Positions 46,500 through 55,439 are shown, counted from the first letter of the stretch. The stretch is DNA of 64,000 bases from Streptomyces sp. YS415 (GCF_023544665.1 NZ_JAMJFL010000009.1:124001-188000); one strand, 5' to 3'. The notes: generated by a model from the letters alone, not told the origin. Program-made: numbers and translations.

Positions 46500-47708
46500 A
46501 TGCCGCTCGCGCTCCTGGCCCTGGCGATCGGGGCCTTCGGAATCGGGACGACGGAATTCGTGATCATGGGCTTGCTGCCCGAGGTCGCGGCCGACTTCGG
46601 GGTCTCGATCCCCACCGCGGGCCTGCTCGTGACCGGCTACGCGCTCGGTGTCGTGGCCGGAGCGCCGCTGATGACCGTGGTCGGCACCAGGATCTCCCGC
46701 AAGCGGATGCTGATGCTGCTGATGGGCCTGTTCATCGCCGGGAACCTGCTCTCCGCGCTCGCCCCGGCCTTCTCCGTCATGCTGATCGGCCGGATCGTCG
46801 CCTCCCTCGCCCACGGAGCCTTCTTCGGCATCGGATCGGTCGTCGCGGCCGAGCTGGTCGCCCCGGACAAGAAGGCCGGCGCCATCGCGATGATGTTCAC
46901 CGGCCTCACCGTCGCCAACGTCGTCGGTGTCCCGCTCGGCACCTTCGTCGGGCAGTCCATCGGCTGGCGCGTCACCTTCGGCATCGTCGCCGCCCTCGGG
47001 GTGATCGGCCTGGCCGGCATCGCCCGGCTCGTCCCCGACCTCCCCCGGCCGGAAGGCGTGCGGCTCCGTCATGAGCTGGCCGCCTTCAAGAACGCCCAGG
47101 TGCTGCTCGCGATGGCGATGACCGTGCTCGGATTCGGCGGCGTGTTCGCGGCCATCACCTACATCGCGCCGATGATGACCCACGTCGCTGGTTTCGCCGA
47201 CGGATCGGTCACCTGGCTCCTGGTGCTCTTCGGGGTCGGCATGGTCGGCGGCAATCTCGTCGGCGGCCGGTTCGCCGACCGCGCGCTGATGCCTCTGCTG
47301 TACGTCTCCCTGGGCTCCCTGGCCGTCGTGCTGGCCCTGTTCACCCTCACCGCCCACCACAAGGTCCTGGCGGCCGTCACCGTCGCTCTCATCGGCGCCC
47401 TGGGCTTCGCCACCGTCCCGCCACTGCAGAAGCGCGTTCTCGACCAGGCCCACGGCGCTCCCACGCTGGCCTCGGCTGTGAACATCGGTGCCTTCAACCT
47501 CGGCAACGCGCTCGCCGCCTGGCTCGGCGGACTCGTCATCGCGGCCGGCCTCGGGTACACCGCCCCCAACTGGGTCGGCGCCGCCCTCGCCGCGGCAGCG
47601 CTGCTGCTGGCCTTCCTCTCGGCGGGCCTGGAGCGCCGGGACCGGAGGACCGATGCGGTGGTGGCCGGGTCCACGCCCGTCGAGAAGCGGGCCTTGGCCC
47701 ACCGCTGA
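46500..47708 (+). CDS. MFS exporter, AraJ/CmlA-like
   Basis: 402 residues, 12 membrane helices, opening MPLALLALAIGAFGIGTTEFVIMG, the drug-H+ antiporter (DHA1) N-terminus of AraJ/chloramphenicol exporters. Motif A appears as VGTRISRKRMLML. AAGGTGG precedes the ATG at 46500. Substrate unknown; chloramphenicol-type efflux is possible. The upstream 128 bases (TTGCGGATATAGCGC and TTGTGACGCG) hold the divergent control region with the GNAT gene. Confidence 0.88.
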   Translation: MPLALLALAIGAFGIGTTEFVIMGLLPEVAADFGVSIPTAGLLVTGYALGVVAGAPLMTVVGTRISRKRMLMLLMGLFIAGNLLSALAPAFSVMLIGRIVASLAHGAFFGIGSVVAAELVAPDKKAGAIAMMFTGLTVANVVGVPLGTFVGQSIGWRVTFGIVAALGVIGLAGIARLVPDLPRPEGVRLRHELAAFKNAQVLLAMAMTVLGFGGVFAAITYIAPMMTHVAGFADGSVTWLLVLFGVGMVGGNLVGGRFADRALMPLLYVSLGSLAVVLALFTLTAHHKVLAAVTVALIGALGFATVPPLQKRVLDQAHGAPTLASAVNIGAFNLGNALAAWLGGLVIAAGLGYTAPNWVGAALAAAALLLAFLSAGLERRDRRTDAVVAGSTPVEKRALAHR

Positions 47709-47754
47709 CCAGGCGGCGCGAAGCAGCCTCCGCCCAACCCTGACCGAGCACGAA

Positions 47755-47785
47755 CGCCGGTTCCCGAAAGCCCCGGGAACCGGCG
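47755..47785. terminator. Bidirectional terminator after the MFS gene
   Basis: Arms CGCCGGTTCCC and GGGAACCGGCG in the convergent gap. Confidence 0.8.
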
Positions 47786-47803
47786 TCGTCATGTCCGGGC
47801 AGC

Positions 47804-48670
47804 TCAGCCAGCCGCCACCGTGAGCGGGGCGAACCGCCGCTGCCAGTCCCCGGGCAGCTCGGGGATGCCGTAGGTCATCACCGCGTTGAAGGCGACCGAC
47901 GAAAGACCCCGCTCCTTGGCCCAGGCCAGCAGCTCCTCGTGCCGTACGTCGATGTCGGTGCGCAGGGGGCGGTCGGTGTGCGCGGCGAGGGAGGCGATCA
48001 GTGACTGTGCGGTCCGGGTGTCACGGGCGATCAGCGGGCCGACGACATGGGTGTCCATGTTGGGCCAGGCGGCCGCGAATCCGGTGATCCGGCCGTCCTC
48101 CTCCGCCACCCGCAACTGATCGGCGAAGGCGGGCAGCCGGGTGAGCAGAGGCGTGCGGTCCGAACCGAAGACCTCTTCGTCGAGCCGGAGAATCGCGCTG
48201 AGGTCCTCGGCGGTGGCCGCGCGCGTCGAGACCTCCGGCTCAGGGCCCCGAGGTGTGAAACGGCCGCGCAGCATCTCCGCTCGGCCGGTGACCTTGAAGC
48301 CGAGCTCCTCGTAGAGCGGTCGGCCGTTCGGCGTCGCGTGCAGCGTCAGCGGGGTGGCGCCCTGGGCCGCGAGGACGTGCCGCATCAAATGGCGCCCGAT
48401 GCCCCGGCGGGCGTGCTGTTCGGCGACCAGCACCATGCCGATGGCCGCCAGATCGGGGTGCCCGGGTCGGCCGTACTCGGTGACCACGCAGGCGCCGATG
48501 AGCCCGCCGTCGGGGTCGTCGATGCCGTAACCCTGGCCCGCGGTGAGGAGGAAGCCCCACTTGTGTTCCTCCCGGGGCCATCCCCGGTTCTCGGACAGGT
48601 CGGCGCAGGCGGCGAGATCGCGCGGCGTCAGCGGGCGGATGGGCAGAGCGGCGGGGGAAGGTGTCGACAC
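47804..48670 (-). CDS. Two-domain GNAT acetyltransferase
   Basis: 288 residues. The N-terminal GNAT domain (~10-125) has EQHARRGIGRHLMRHVL; the second, weaker one (~150-288) has a degenerate loop (RDTRTAQSLIASLAAHT). Such proteins often use only one domain for catalysis. GTG 48670 (MSTPSPAALPIRPLTPRDL) has a weak ribosome site; the long frame upstream to 49045 crosses parS and is not coding. Substrate unknown. Confidence 0.8.
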   Translation of the reverse strand: MSTPSPAALPIRPLTPRDLAACADLSENRGWPREEHKWGFLLTAGQGYGIDDPDGGLIGACVVTEYGRPGHPDLAAIGMVLVAEQHARRGIGRHLMRHVLAAQGATPLTLHATPNGRPLYEELGFKVTGRAEMLRGRFTPRGPEPEVSTRAATAEDLSAILRLDEEVFGSDRTPLLTRLPAFADQLRVAEEDGRITGFAAAWPNMDTHVVGPLIARDTRTAQSLIASLAAHTDRPLRTDIDVRHEELLAWAKERGLSSVAFNAVMTYGIPELPGDWQRRFAPLTVAAG

Positions 48671-48710
48671 GCAGGTCAGGCTGTCTGACCCGTGGCCTTG
48701 CCGTCCACCT

Positions 48711-48724
48711 GTTTCCAGGGAAAC
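48711..48724. other. Degenerate parS-like sequence
   Basis: GTTTCCAGGGAAAC: both GTTTC and GAAAC halves are kept but three of the four central bases differ. It is 60 bases from a perfect parS. Confidence 0.5.
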
Positions 48725-48770
48725 GTGCGAGCTTCCGGCCACGAGGTGGGCCGCGCGCCGGGCGCAGCTT

Positions 48771-48784
48771 GTTTCACGTGAAAC
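48771..48784. other. parS site 11 (perfect)
   Basis: GTTTCACGTGAAAC with T..A flanks, in the divergent gap before the two-domain GNAT gene. Confidence 0.95.
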
Positions 48785-49319
48785 ATGGAGGAACACCCCG
48801 CGTCCGGCCTGTCGGACACCGCCCTGTTCGCAGCCGTACCGATCGCCGTGCGGGAACGTGTCGACCAGCGGCGAAGCCGTGACTTCTTTCAAGTGCCGGA
48901 CGGGCCACACCCATTCACAGGGTTCCCGACGGGGGATGGGGGGACTTGTGTGCGGGGCGTCGGCCGGTAGGGTCGACTCCGGTTCGCATCCGGGACGCAC
49001 TCCGGAATCATCTCGGACGACCCGTGCGAGCCGGGAACAGGGCAACGCAGCCTAACGGGACGGAGAGATCGAAGACCCGCAATTGCGCTTATGCGGCCGG
49101 GGTGTGCGCCCGCGGTGGGACGCTGCGGTGACAGGACTGCGGCCCATGTCACATTCTTCCCTTACTTGTCCGTACGAAGTATGCATACAGGTTTGAATGT
49201 GGCCGTACGGGCCAGGGGCACCGAACGGGGACAGCAAGCCGTCTGCGGGGGAAGCAAGCACCTTCCGGCGAAGGAGGTGCGCAGACCGACCGAAAGATGT
49301 TCGAGGCGAGGCACACACC

Positions 49320-50774
49320 ATGGACGCTCCGGCCACCACGTCGGCCGACAACGGCACTTCCGGCGGCGGGAGCGGCTGGTTCACGCCGCACACCCAGCCG
49401 ACGACGAGTCAGGGCAGTGAGCCGGAGCCGACCGAGGGCAACCGGCTGGCCGCGATGCGCCCGGTGGGCCGGCCCGGGGCAGGCGGCGAGGCGAACCCGG
49501 GAGCGCAACAGGACACTTCACCGTCCGCAGCACCTGAGGCAGCGCCCGCGGCACCTGAGGCCATAGCGCCCGAGATACCCCTCCAGCCCGGCGCCCCCAC
49601 CCCGCCTCGGCCCGCCGAGGCCCGCGTTCCCGGTCAGCGTTCCGCCCCCGCGCGGCAGGCCTCCCCGGACGCCGTCCTCGTCCGCCGGACGATGGCCGAA
49701 GTCGGCCCCGTCGCCGACAAGGTGACCTCCTACTTCTACGCGCTGCTCTTCGTGCGCCACCCCGACCTGCGCTCCCTGTTCCCGGCCGCCATGGACACCC
49801 AGCGGGACCGCCTGCTCAAGGCGCTGCTGACGGCGGCCGAGCACATCGACAACACCGAGGTCCTGGTCGCGTATCTGCAGAACCTGGGCCGGGGCCACCG
49901 CAAGTACGGCACCCGGCCCGAGCACTACCCGGCCGTGGGCGAGTGCCTCATCGGCGCGCTGAGCAAGTACGCCTCCGCCGTCTGGGACGCGGAGACGGAG
50001 GCGGCCTGGGTGCGGACGTACACGACGATCTCGCAGGTGATGATCGACGCGGCCGCCGCGGACGAGCTGCGCGCCCCGGCCTGGTGGTACGCGGAGGTCG
50101 TCGCGCACGATCTGAGGACCCCGGACGTCGCGGTCGTCACCGTCCGCCCCGACCAGCCCTACCCCTTCCTCGCCGGGCAGTACACCAGCCTGGAGACACC
50201 CTGGTGGCCGCGGATCTGGCGGCACTACTCCTTCGCCTCGGCGCCCCGCTCCGACGGACTGCTGTCGTTCCACGTGAAGGCCGTCCCCGCGGGCTGGGTC
50301 TCCAACGCGCTGGTCCACCGGGCCCGGCCCGGCGACATCCTGCGGCTGGGCCCCCCGGCCGGCTCGATGACCGTGGACCACACCACCGACAGCGGACTGC
50401 TCTGTGTCGGTGGCGGCACCGGGATAGCCCCCATCAAGGCCCTGGTCGAGGACGTCGCCGAGCACGGCGAGCGGCGGCCGGTCGAGGTGTTCTACGGCGC
50501 CCGCAGCGACCACGACCTGTACGACATCGACACGATGCTCAGGCTCCAGCAGTCGCACCCGTGGCTGGAAGTGCGCCCCGTGGTGGACCGGCACGGGCTG
50601 ATCCAGCTGCCGGACGCCATACGCGAGTTCGGGCCCTGGCATGAGTACGACGCCTATGTCTCGGGTCCGCCGGGGATGATCCGCACCGGTGTGGACGCCC
50701 TGCGGGACATCGGTGTCCCCTCGGACCGCATCCGCCACGACGCGCTGGAGGAACTGGTCACCGCGGGGAGCTGA
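49320..50774 (+). CDS. Flavohaemoprotein-like globin-reductase
   Basis: 484 residues. A low-complexity Pro/Ala-rich N-terminus (1-~115) precedes a globin domain (~117-250; proximal His193 in GRGHRKYG, Tyr138/140 near the distal side), an FAD-binding domain (R301-HYS) and an NAD(P)H domain (GGGTGIA, 364-370). It likely dioxygenates nitric oxide. Ordinary flavohaemoglobins are ~400 residues, so the N-terminal extension is the oddity. ATG 49320 with GAGG upstream; an upstream frame to 49197 is not used. Regulation is not visible apart from a GTATGCATAC palindrome. Confidence 0.88.
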   Translation: MDAPATTSADNGTSGGGSGWFTPHTQPTTSQGSEPEPTEGNRLAAMRPVGRPGAGGEANPGAQQDTSPSAAPEAAPAAPEAIAPEIPLQPGAPTPPRPAEARVPGQRSAPARQASPDAVLVRRTMAEVGPVADKVTSYFYALLFVRHPDLRSLFPAAMDTQRDRLLKALLTAAEHIDNTEVLVAYLQNLGRGHRKYGTRPEHYPAVGECLIGALSKYASAVWDAETEAAWVRTYTTISQVMIDAAAADELRAPAWWYAEVVAHDLRTPDVAVVTVRPDQPYPFLAGQYTSLETPWWPRIWRHYSFASAPRSDGLLSFHVKAVPAGWVSNALVHRARPGDILRLGPPAGSMTVDHTTDSGLLCVGGGTGIAPIKALVEDVAEHGERRPVEVFYGARSDHDLYDIDTMLRLQQSHPWLEVRPVVDRHGLIQLPDAIREFGPWHEYDAYVSGPPGMIRTGVDALRDIGVPSDRIRHDALEELVTAGS

Positions 50775-50776
50775 GC

Positions 50777-51259
50777 TCAGCCCAGGTCCGGGGCGTGCAT
50801 GGCCCGTACGCCCTCGATGTTGCCGTCGAGATAGTGCCGCAGCGACAACGGGACGAGGTGTACGGAGGCGATGCCGACGCGGGTGAAGGGCACCCGCACG
50901 ATCTCGTACTCGCCGATCGGCTCGTCGACCTCCGGACCGTGCCGCAGGGACGTGTCCATCGACACCAGCCGGCAGACGAAGAAGTGCTGGACCTTCACCC
51001 CGGTCGTGCCTGCGTCCTCGCCGATGTGCTCGACGGTGTCGACGAAGCAGGGCACCACATCGATGATCTTGGCGCCGAGTTCCTCGTACACCTCGCGGTG
51101 CAGGGCGTCGACGACGGTCGTGTCCGTGGGCTCGACCCCGCCGCCGGGTGTGAGCCAGTAGGGATCCATGCCCGGCTTGGTGCGTTTGATCAGGATCAGG
51201 TCGTCACCGTCCAGCAGAACGGCGCGGGCGGTGCGCTTGACCACGGGTCGGACGGTCAT
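50777..51259 (-). CDS. Nudix hydrolase
   Basis: 160 residues. The Nudix box reads GVEPTDTTVVDALHREVYEELG; the catalytic REVYEE is intact, but the first box Glu position is Thr47 (Asp46 adjacent), a small deviation. It probably hydrolyses a nucleoside diphosphate derivative. ATG 51259. A parS near-match lies just upstream (51281). It is downstream of, and in the same direction as, the LysR gene, with a 48-base gap. Confidence 0.88.
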   Translation of the reverse strand: MTVRPVVKRTARAVLLDGDDLILIKRTKPGMDPYWLTPGGGVEPTDTTVVDALHREVYEELGAKIIDVVPCFVDTVEHIGEDAGTTGVKVQHFFVCRLVSMDTSLRHGPEVDEPIGEYEIVRVPFTRVGIASVHLVPLSLRHYLDGNIEGVRAMHAPDLG

Positions 51260-51280
51260 GGGAGAAATGTGGCCCGGCTG

Positions 51281-51294
51281 GTTCCACGTGAAAC
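51281..51294. other. parS site 12 (one mismatch)
   Basis: GTTCCACGTGAAAC, differing at position 4. It lies in the 48-base gap between the LysR and Nudix genes. Confidence 0.75.
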
Positions 51295-51307
51295 ATCGCC
51301 ACGCGGC

Positions 51308-52213
51308 TCAGCACCAGGCGGAGGCCGCCTGCAGCAGCCACTCATGGGCGCGCGCGACGTGCGGCATTGCCAGCGTGCCGGTGCGGACCACCAGGAAGTA
51401 CGTCCGCAGGGGCGGTACGGCGGGTTCGTGCAGGGCGACGACATCGCCGCGCTCCAGCGCGGGCGCGCCGAGGTAGCGGGGCAGCACCGCGAGGCCGGCG
51501 CCCGCGACCGCGCAGGCCAGGGCCGCCCGCAGGTCGGGGACGATGACGGTGCCGGGCGCGGCGGGGCGGGAGTCGAAGACGGAGGCCCAGTAGCGCGAGA
51601 CGAAGGGCAGCGACTCGTGCACCTCGATCACCGGCACGTCCTCCAGCGCGCTCGCTCCGCCGCGGCCCGGTGTGCTGGTGCCGATCTTCTCCGCCCAACG
51701 GGGAGCGGCCAGCAGGACGTGCTCCTCGTCGCAGAGCGCAGTCGCGGTGAGCAGAGCGCCGCGCGGGCGGGCGGTGCAGATGGCCAGATCATGGTGTCCG
51801 GCGGCCAGCCCCTCCAGCGTCTCCTCGGCGTTTCCGAAGGAGGCCCGCAGCGCGAAGCCCTGGCCGTCGTCGCCGGTGAGCTCGGTCAGCGCGGGCAGGG
51901 CCCGTTCGGCGGTGAACTCGGGCGGTCCGGCGAGGTGCAGGGTGCGCAGGGAGGACTCGTCGTCGAGGCCGGTCTCGGTGATCTCGACCAGGGCGTCCAG
52001 GTGCGGCGCGGCCTTGTGCGCGAGTTCGTCGCCGATGCTCGTCGGGGTCACGCCGCGCGCCTGGCGGAGGAACAAGGGACGGCCCAGCTGCCGCTCCAGG
52101 GTGCGTATCTGGGAGGTCACGGCGGGCTGGGACAGCCCGAGCAGGGCGGCGGCGCGGGTGAAGGAGCCGGCCCGGTGCACGGTGACGAAGGTGCGCAACA
52201 AGGCCAGGTCCAT
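51308..52213 (-). CDS. LysR-family transcriptional regulator
   Basis: 301 residues. Winged HTH at 1-60 (LLRTFVTVHRAGSFTRAAALL, SQPAVTSQIRTLERQLG), then a substrate-binding domain (~90-295). Effector unknown. ATG at 52213. A possible own binding site lies at 52264-52281, 50 bases upstream; the divergent or downstream target is not evident. It lies about 215 bases downstream of the PLP lyase gene (same strand). Confidence 0.92.
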   Translation of the reverse strand: MDLALLRTFVTVHRAGSFTRAAALLGLSQPAVTSQIRTLERQLGRPLFLRQARGVTPTSIGDELAHKAAPHLDALVEITETGLDDESSLRTLHLAGPPEFTAERALPALTELTGDDGQGFALRASFGNAEETLEGLAAGHHDLAICTARPRGALLTATALCDEEHVLLAAPRWAEKIGTSTPGRGGASALEDVPVIEVHESLPFVSRYWASVFDSRPAAPGTVIVPDLRAALACAVAGAGLAVLPRYLGAPALERGDVVALHEPAVPPLRTYFLVVRTGTLAMPHVARAHEWLLQAASAWC

Positions 52214-52263
52214 GCCCCACCCTCCCCTTCTCAGCCCTCCTCAATCCCCCCGGCCGGGCCCAA

Positions 52264-52281
52264 CTATAAATAAGTCGATAG
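52264..52281. promoter_or_regulatory. Possible LysR-type binding site
   Basis: CTAT-N10-ATAG, in an AT-rich patch unusual for this genome. It fits the T-N11-A LysR rule and would suit autoregulation. Confidence 0.4.
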
Positions 52282-52429
52282 GTCTCTGTCGCTACGGTGA
52301 TTGGACACTGACACAGAGTCAACTAGCCTTGTTCGCGCGGTTCTTCGCGCGCAGAACCGAGGACGGTCCGAGCCACGAGGGGGGAGGCTCGGACCGTCCG
52401 CCGTACGGTGGCAGGCCCCGCCGAGGCGC

Positions 52430-53569
52430 TCAGCGCGCCGACTCCTCCAGCGCGCGCAGCACATCCGCCACCAGGTCCTCGGCGTCCTCGGCCCCCACCG
52501 ACAGCCGGATGAATCCCTCCGGCACCGCGTCCCCGCCCCAGCGCCCGCGCCGCTCGGCCGTGGACCGCACCCCGCCGAAGCTGGTCGCCTCGTCCACGAG
52601 CCGCAGCGCGTCGAGAAACCGGTCGGCACGCGCACGCGTGGGCAGCGTGAAGGAGACCACGCACCCATAGCCCCGCATCTGCCGTGCGGCGGTCGGGTGG
52701 GCGGGGTCGGCCGGCAGTCCCGGGTAGCGCACCCCGAGCTCCTCGGGCCAGTCGCGCAGGGCCTGGGCGACCGCCAGGGCGGTGGTGTTCTGCCGGAGCA
52801 CGCGCAACTGGAGTGTGGCGAGGGACCGGTGCGCCAGCCACGCTTCCATGGGTCCCGGCACCGCGCCGACGATCTTGCGCCAGCGGCGGACGGCGGTCAT
52901 CGCCTCGCCGGCGCGTCCGCAGACGTAGCCGAGCAGGATGTCGCCGTGCCCGGTGAGCTGCTTGGTGCCGCTCGCCACCGAGAAGTCGGCGCCGAGCTCC
53001 AGCGGGCGCTGCCCGAGCGGCGTGGCGAGGGTGTTGTCGACGGCCACGAGGGCGCCACGCGCGTGTGCCGCCCCGACGAGGCGCCGGATGTCGCAGACGT
53101 CCAGGCCGGGATTGGAGGGCGTCTCCAGCCACAGCAGCCGGGCGCCGTCGAGGACGTCGAGCTGGGCGTCGCCGCCGGTCGGGGCGGTGCGCACCTCGAT
53201 GCCGTACGCCGCCAGCTGGTCGCGCACCAGGGGCAGCGCCTGATAGCCGTCGCTGGGCAGCACGACCGCGTCCCCGGCGCGCAGCCGGGAGAACAGCACC
53301 GAGGAGACGGCGGCCATGCCCGAGGCGAACACCAGCGTCTCGACGCCGTCCTCGTCCGGTGCCTCCAGCTCCCCGATGGCCCGTTCCAGATGGGTCCAGG
53401 TGGGGTTCTCGTCGCGGCCGTAGGTGTACGGGCCGGTGGGGTCGCCCGGCAGATGGAAGTGCGCGGCGAACACGGGACCGGGCAGGGTCGGCTCGTGCTT
53501 GACCGGCTCGGGCAGTCCGGCGCGCACCGCGCGCGTGCCGTCGCCCGGGCCCCCGGCGGCCGCGCTCAC
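52430..53569 (-). CDS. Cys/Met-metabolism PLP enzyme (cystathionine gamma-lyase/synthase family)
   Basis: 379 residues. Family features: GRDENPTWTHLERAI, SGMAA (84-87), Asp178 in AVDNT and PLP Lys203 in SGTKQLTGHGD. It would cleave or form cystathionine, or act as methionine gamma-lyase; I cannot choose. GTG 53569 overlaps the stop of the phosphatase gene (GTGA, 53566-53569), so it is coupled to it. Confidence 0.9.
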   Translation of the reverse strand: MSAAAGGPGDGTRAVRAGLPEPVKHEPTLPGPVFAAHFHLPGDPTGPYTYGRDENPTWTHLERAIGELEAPDEDGVETLVFASGMAAVSSVLFSRLRAGDAVVLPSDGYQALPLVRDQLAAYGIEVRTAPTGGDAQLDVLDGARLLWLETPSNPGLDVCDIRRLVGAAHARGALVAVDNTLATPLGQRPLELGADFSVASGTKQLTGHGDILLGYVCGRAGEAMTAVRRWRKIVGAVPGPMEAWLAHRSLATLQLRVLRQNTTALAVAQALRDWPEELGVRYPGLPADPAHPTAARQMRGYGCVVSFTLPTRARADRFLDALRLVDEATSFGGVRSTAERRGRWGGDAVPEGFIRLSVGAEDAEDLVADVLRALEESAR

Positions 53570-54057
53570 GCCGCCCGCTCCCCGGCCTCCTGGCGCACCG
53601 CGTCCAGCAGACCGGCGCTCGCCGCCTCGACCATCGCCAGACATTCCTCGAAGCCCTCCGTGCCCCCGTAGTACGGGTCGGGTACGTCGAGGTCGTCGTG
53701 GGCGGTGGGGTCGTAGGAGCGCAGCAGTCGGACCTTCGCCGCGTCCCGCTCGGTGGGGGCCAGTCGGCGCAGTGCCCCGAGGTGGCTCTCGTCGAGCGCC
53801 ACGACCAGATCCAGGCGGGCGAACCAGGACGCCCGGAACTGACGGGCGGTATGCGCGCTGTCGTAGCTGTGCTCCTCCAGGACCGCGGCCGTACGCGGGT
53901 CGGCCGGGTCGCCCTCGTGCCAGCCGCCCGTGCCGGCGCTGTCGACCTCGATCAGGCCGTCGAGCCCGGCCTCCGCCACCCGCGCGCGGAAGACGGACTC
54001 GGCCATCGGGGAGCGGCAGATGTTGCCGGTGCACACGAAGCAGACGCGGTAGGTCAT
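53566..54057 (-). CDS. ptpA: Low molecular weight protein tyrosine phosphatase
   Basis: 163 residues. The CX5R loop C9-TGNICRS with R15, and the general-acid DPYYGG are present, so it should be active. In S. coelicolor PtpA in this neighbourhood affects antibiotic production. ATG 54057, 6 bases after the holin-like gene. Coupled to the PLP lyase by a 4-base overlap. Confidence 0.92.
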   Translation of the reverse strand: MTYRVCFVCTGNICRSPMAESVFRARVAEAGLDGLIEVDSAGTGGWHEGDPADPRTAAVLEEHSYDSAHTARQFRASWFARLDLVVALDESHLGALRRLAPTERDAAKVRLLRSYDPTAHDDLDVPDPYYGGTEGFEECLAMVEAASAGLLDAVRQEAGERAA

Positions 54058-54063
54058 CGGCGC

Positions 54064-54441
54064 TCAGTCCCCGTCGGGCAGGACGACGTTGAGCGCCCAG
54101 GAGACGATCGAGATGATCAGGCCGCCGAGGACGGCGGTCCAGAAGCCCTCGACATGGAAGCTCAGGTCGACGACGTCGGCGAGCCAGGAGGTCAGCAGCA
54201 GCATCAGCGCGTTGACGACCAGGGTGAACAGGCCGAGCGTGAGGATGAGCAGCGGCAGGCTCAGCAGCTTGACGACCGGCTTCACCAGGACGTTGACCAG
54301 GCCGAAGATCAGCGCGACCAGGAGCAGGGTGGCGGCCTTCTTGCCGGTGCTGCCGCCGGTGAGGGTGATCTTGTCCAGCAGCCATACGGCGACCGCCAGG
54401 GCACCCGCGTTGGCGATCGTCTTGACTAGGAAATTCTTCAT
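54064..54441 (-). CDS. Phage holin family 4-type membrane protein
   Basis: 125 residues with about four hydrophobic segments, including FGLVNVLVKPVVKLLSLPLLILTLGLF (split: VNVLVKPVVKLLSLPLLI) diagnostic of PF04020. Despite the name it is a housekeeping-type membrane protein with unknown role, not a phage lysis protein. ATG 54441; the frame upstream to 54768 lies over the cupin gene and is rejected. Divergent from the cupin. Confidence 0.85.
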   Translation of the reverse strand: MKNFLVKTIANAGALAVAVWLLDKITLTGGSTGKKAATLLLVALIFGLVNVLVKPVVKLLSLPLLILTLGLFTLVVNALMLLLTSWLADVVDLSFHVEGFWTAVLGGLIISIVSWALNVVLPDGD

Positions 54442-54501
54442 GTGTCTGATCGTGGCAGACGGGATCGGCTGCGAGCAGTGTGACGAGGGCGGACTAGAGC
54501 G

Positions 54502-54819
54502 ATGAAGGCATTCCGGCTGGATGAACTGGAGGCGGAGCGTGCCGCCAACGACGGCGCTTACCTGCAGTTTCTGCGTGAGCGGAACATGTCGGTCGGTCTG
54601 TACGCGCTCGACGCGGGTGATCACGATCCTCAGCAGCCGCACCAGCAGGACGAGGTCTACTTCGTCGTGAGCGGCCGCGCCGCGATCACGGTCGGCCTGG
54701 AGACCACCCAGGTGGCGCGCGGCAGCGTGGTCTACGTGCCGGCCGGGGTGGCGCACAAGTTTCACCACATCAGCGAGGATCTGCGGGTGCTGGTGGTGTT
54801 CTCTCCGCCCGAGAGCTGA
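54502..54819 (+). CDS. Cupin-domain protein
   Basis: 105 residues. A single cupin (~25-95) with the metal-binding pattern HQQDEVYFVVSGRA and VYVPAGVAHKFHHIS. It may bind a metal and act as a sugar isomerase, dioxygenase or sensor; no substrate can be given. ATG 54502. Divergent from the holin-like gene, so they share a control region of ~60 bases. Confidence 0.85.
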   Translation: MKAFRLDELEAERAANDGAYLQFLRERNMSVGLYALDAGDHDPQQPHQQDEVYFVVSGRAAITVGLETTQVARGSVVYVPAGVAHKFHHISEDLRVLVVFSPPES

Positions 54820-54951
54820 GCGTCGCCCAAGTCGCCCTGGCTGAGGGTCCGTCGCCCGGATTCCCTAGGGGATCGATCAGGGGAGGACAGGGGGCGCGCG
54901 GCCCCCGCCGGAGCCCTCCGCGCCCCTAGCATCGAAGGCAGGCAAGACGAG

Positions 54952-54980
54952 ACGGCCCGCCCGTACGGAGCGCGGGCCGT
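54952..54980 (+). terminator. Terminator-like hairpin upstream of DUF5326
   Basis: Arms ACGGCCCGC and GCGGGCCGT around an 11-base loop, followed by TCT, 130 bases past the cupin. Confidence 0.6.
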
Positions 54981-55028
54981 TCTACCGGCCCGGGCACAGC
55001 GACGGGCGGAGAGGTAAGGACGAGGGCG

Positions 55029-55241
55029 ATGGGTGAGATCTTCGCGGGACTGCCGTGGTGGGTGAAGTGGATCGCGGTGCCGGCCATCGCCCTGGTGGTG
55101 TTCGGCGGGCTGATAGCGAACATCGTCGGCTTCGTCATCGGGCTGCTGTTCAAGCTGCTGGTCTTCGTGGCCCTGGTCGGCGGACTCATTTACGTCGTAA
55201 GGAAGTTCACGTCGAGTTCCTCCTCGCGGAGCGACTTCTGA
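55029..55241 (+). CDS. DUF5326 small membrane protein
   Basis: 70 residues with two close hydrophobic segments (KWIAVPAIALVVFGGLIAN and GLLFKLLVFVALVGGLIYVV) and a Ser-rich tail. It matches the short DUF5326 Streptomyces family. Function unknown. ATG 55029 with AGGACGAGGGCG upstream. Confidence 0.8.
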   Translation: MGEIFAGLPWWVKWIAVPAIALVVFGGLIANIVGFVIGLLFKLLVFVALVGGLIYVVRKFTSSSSSRSDF

Positions 55242-55439
55242 CGGGCGCGCGGGCAGCTGCCGAGCGGTAACCAGCAGCATCGGTTCCCTCGGCCGAGGGA
55301 AGTTTTCCGGGCAGGCCGTCTGCGAGCGGTGGCGGACGATTAGAGTCCGGAAATCGACGCGGGGACGACCCCGCGAGCGGCGTACACCCCCACCCGTGTT
55401 CCCCGCACGGGCTGCCCCCTCGCGCTTCGGGAGTGACCC

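Larger units (their letters stand above)
48671..49319. other. Long intergenic region with a parS and a degenerate parS
   Basis: 649 bases between divergent genes. It holds parS site 11 (48771), a parS-like relic (48711-48724), and near 49179 a GTATGCATAC palindrome possibly in the globin promoter. A 61-codon frame begins directly after the parS (48785) but has no ribosome site. Confidence 0.5.

Noticed and set aside
48785..48970. 61-codon frame directly after a parS site
   Set aside because: No ribosome site, no codon bias support, no recognisable family.
50270..50283. parS-like GTTCCACGTGAAGG inside the globin gene
   Set aside because: Three mismatches to the parS core and located in a coding region where it encodes a normal FHVK of the reductase; likely chance.
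54064..54768. Extended frame upstream of the holin-like gene
   Set aside because: It lies antisense to the cupin gene; the ATG at 54441 gives the known family length.
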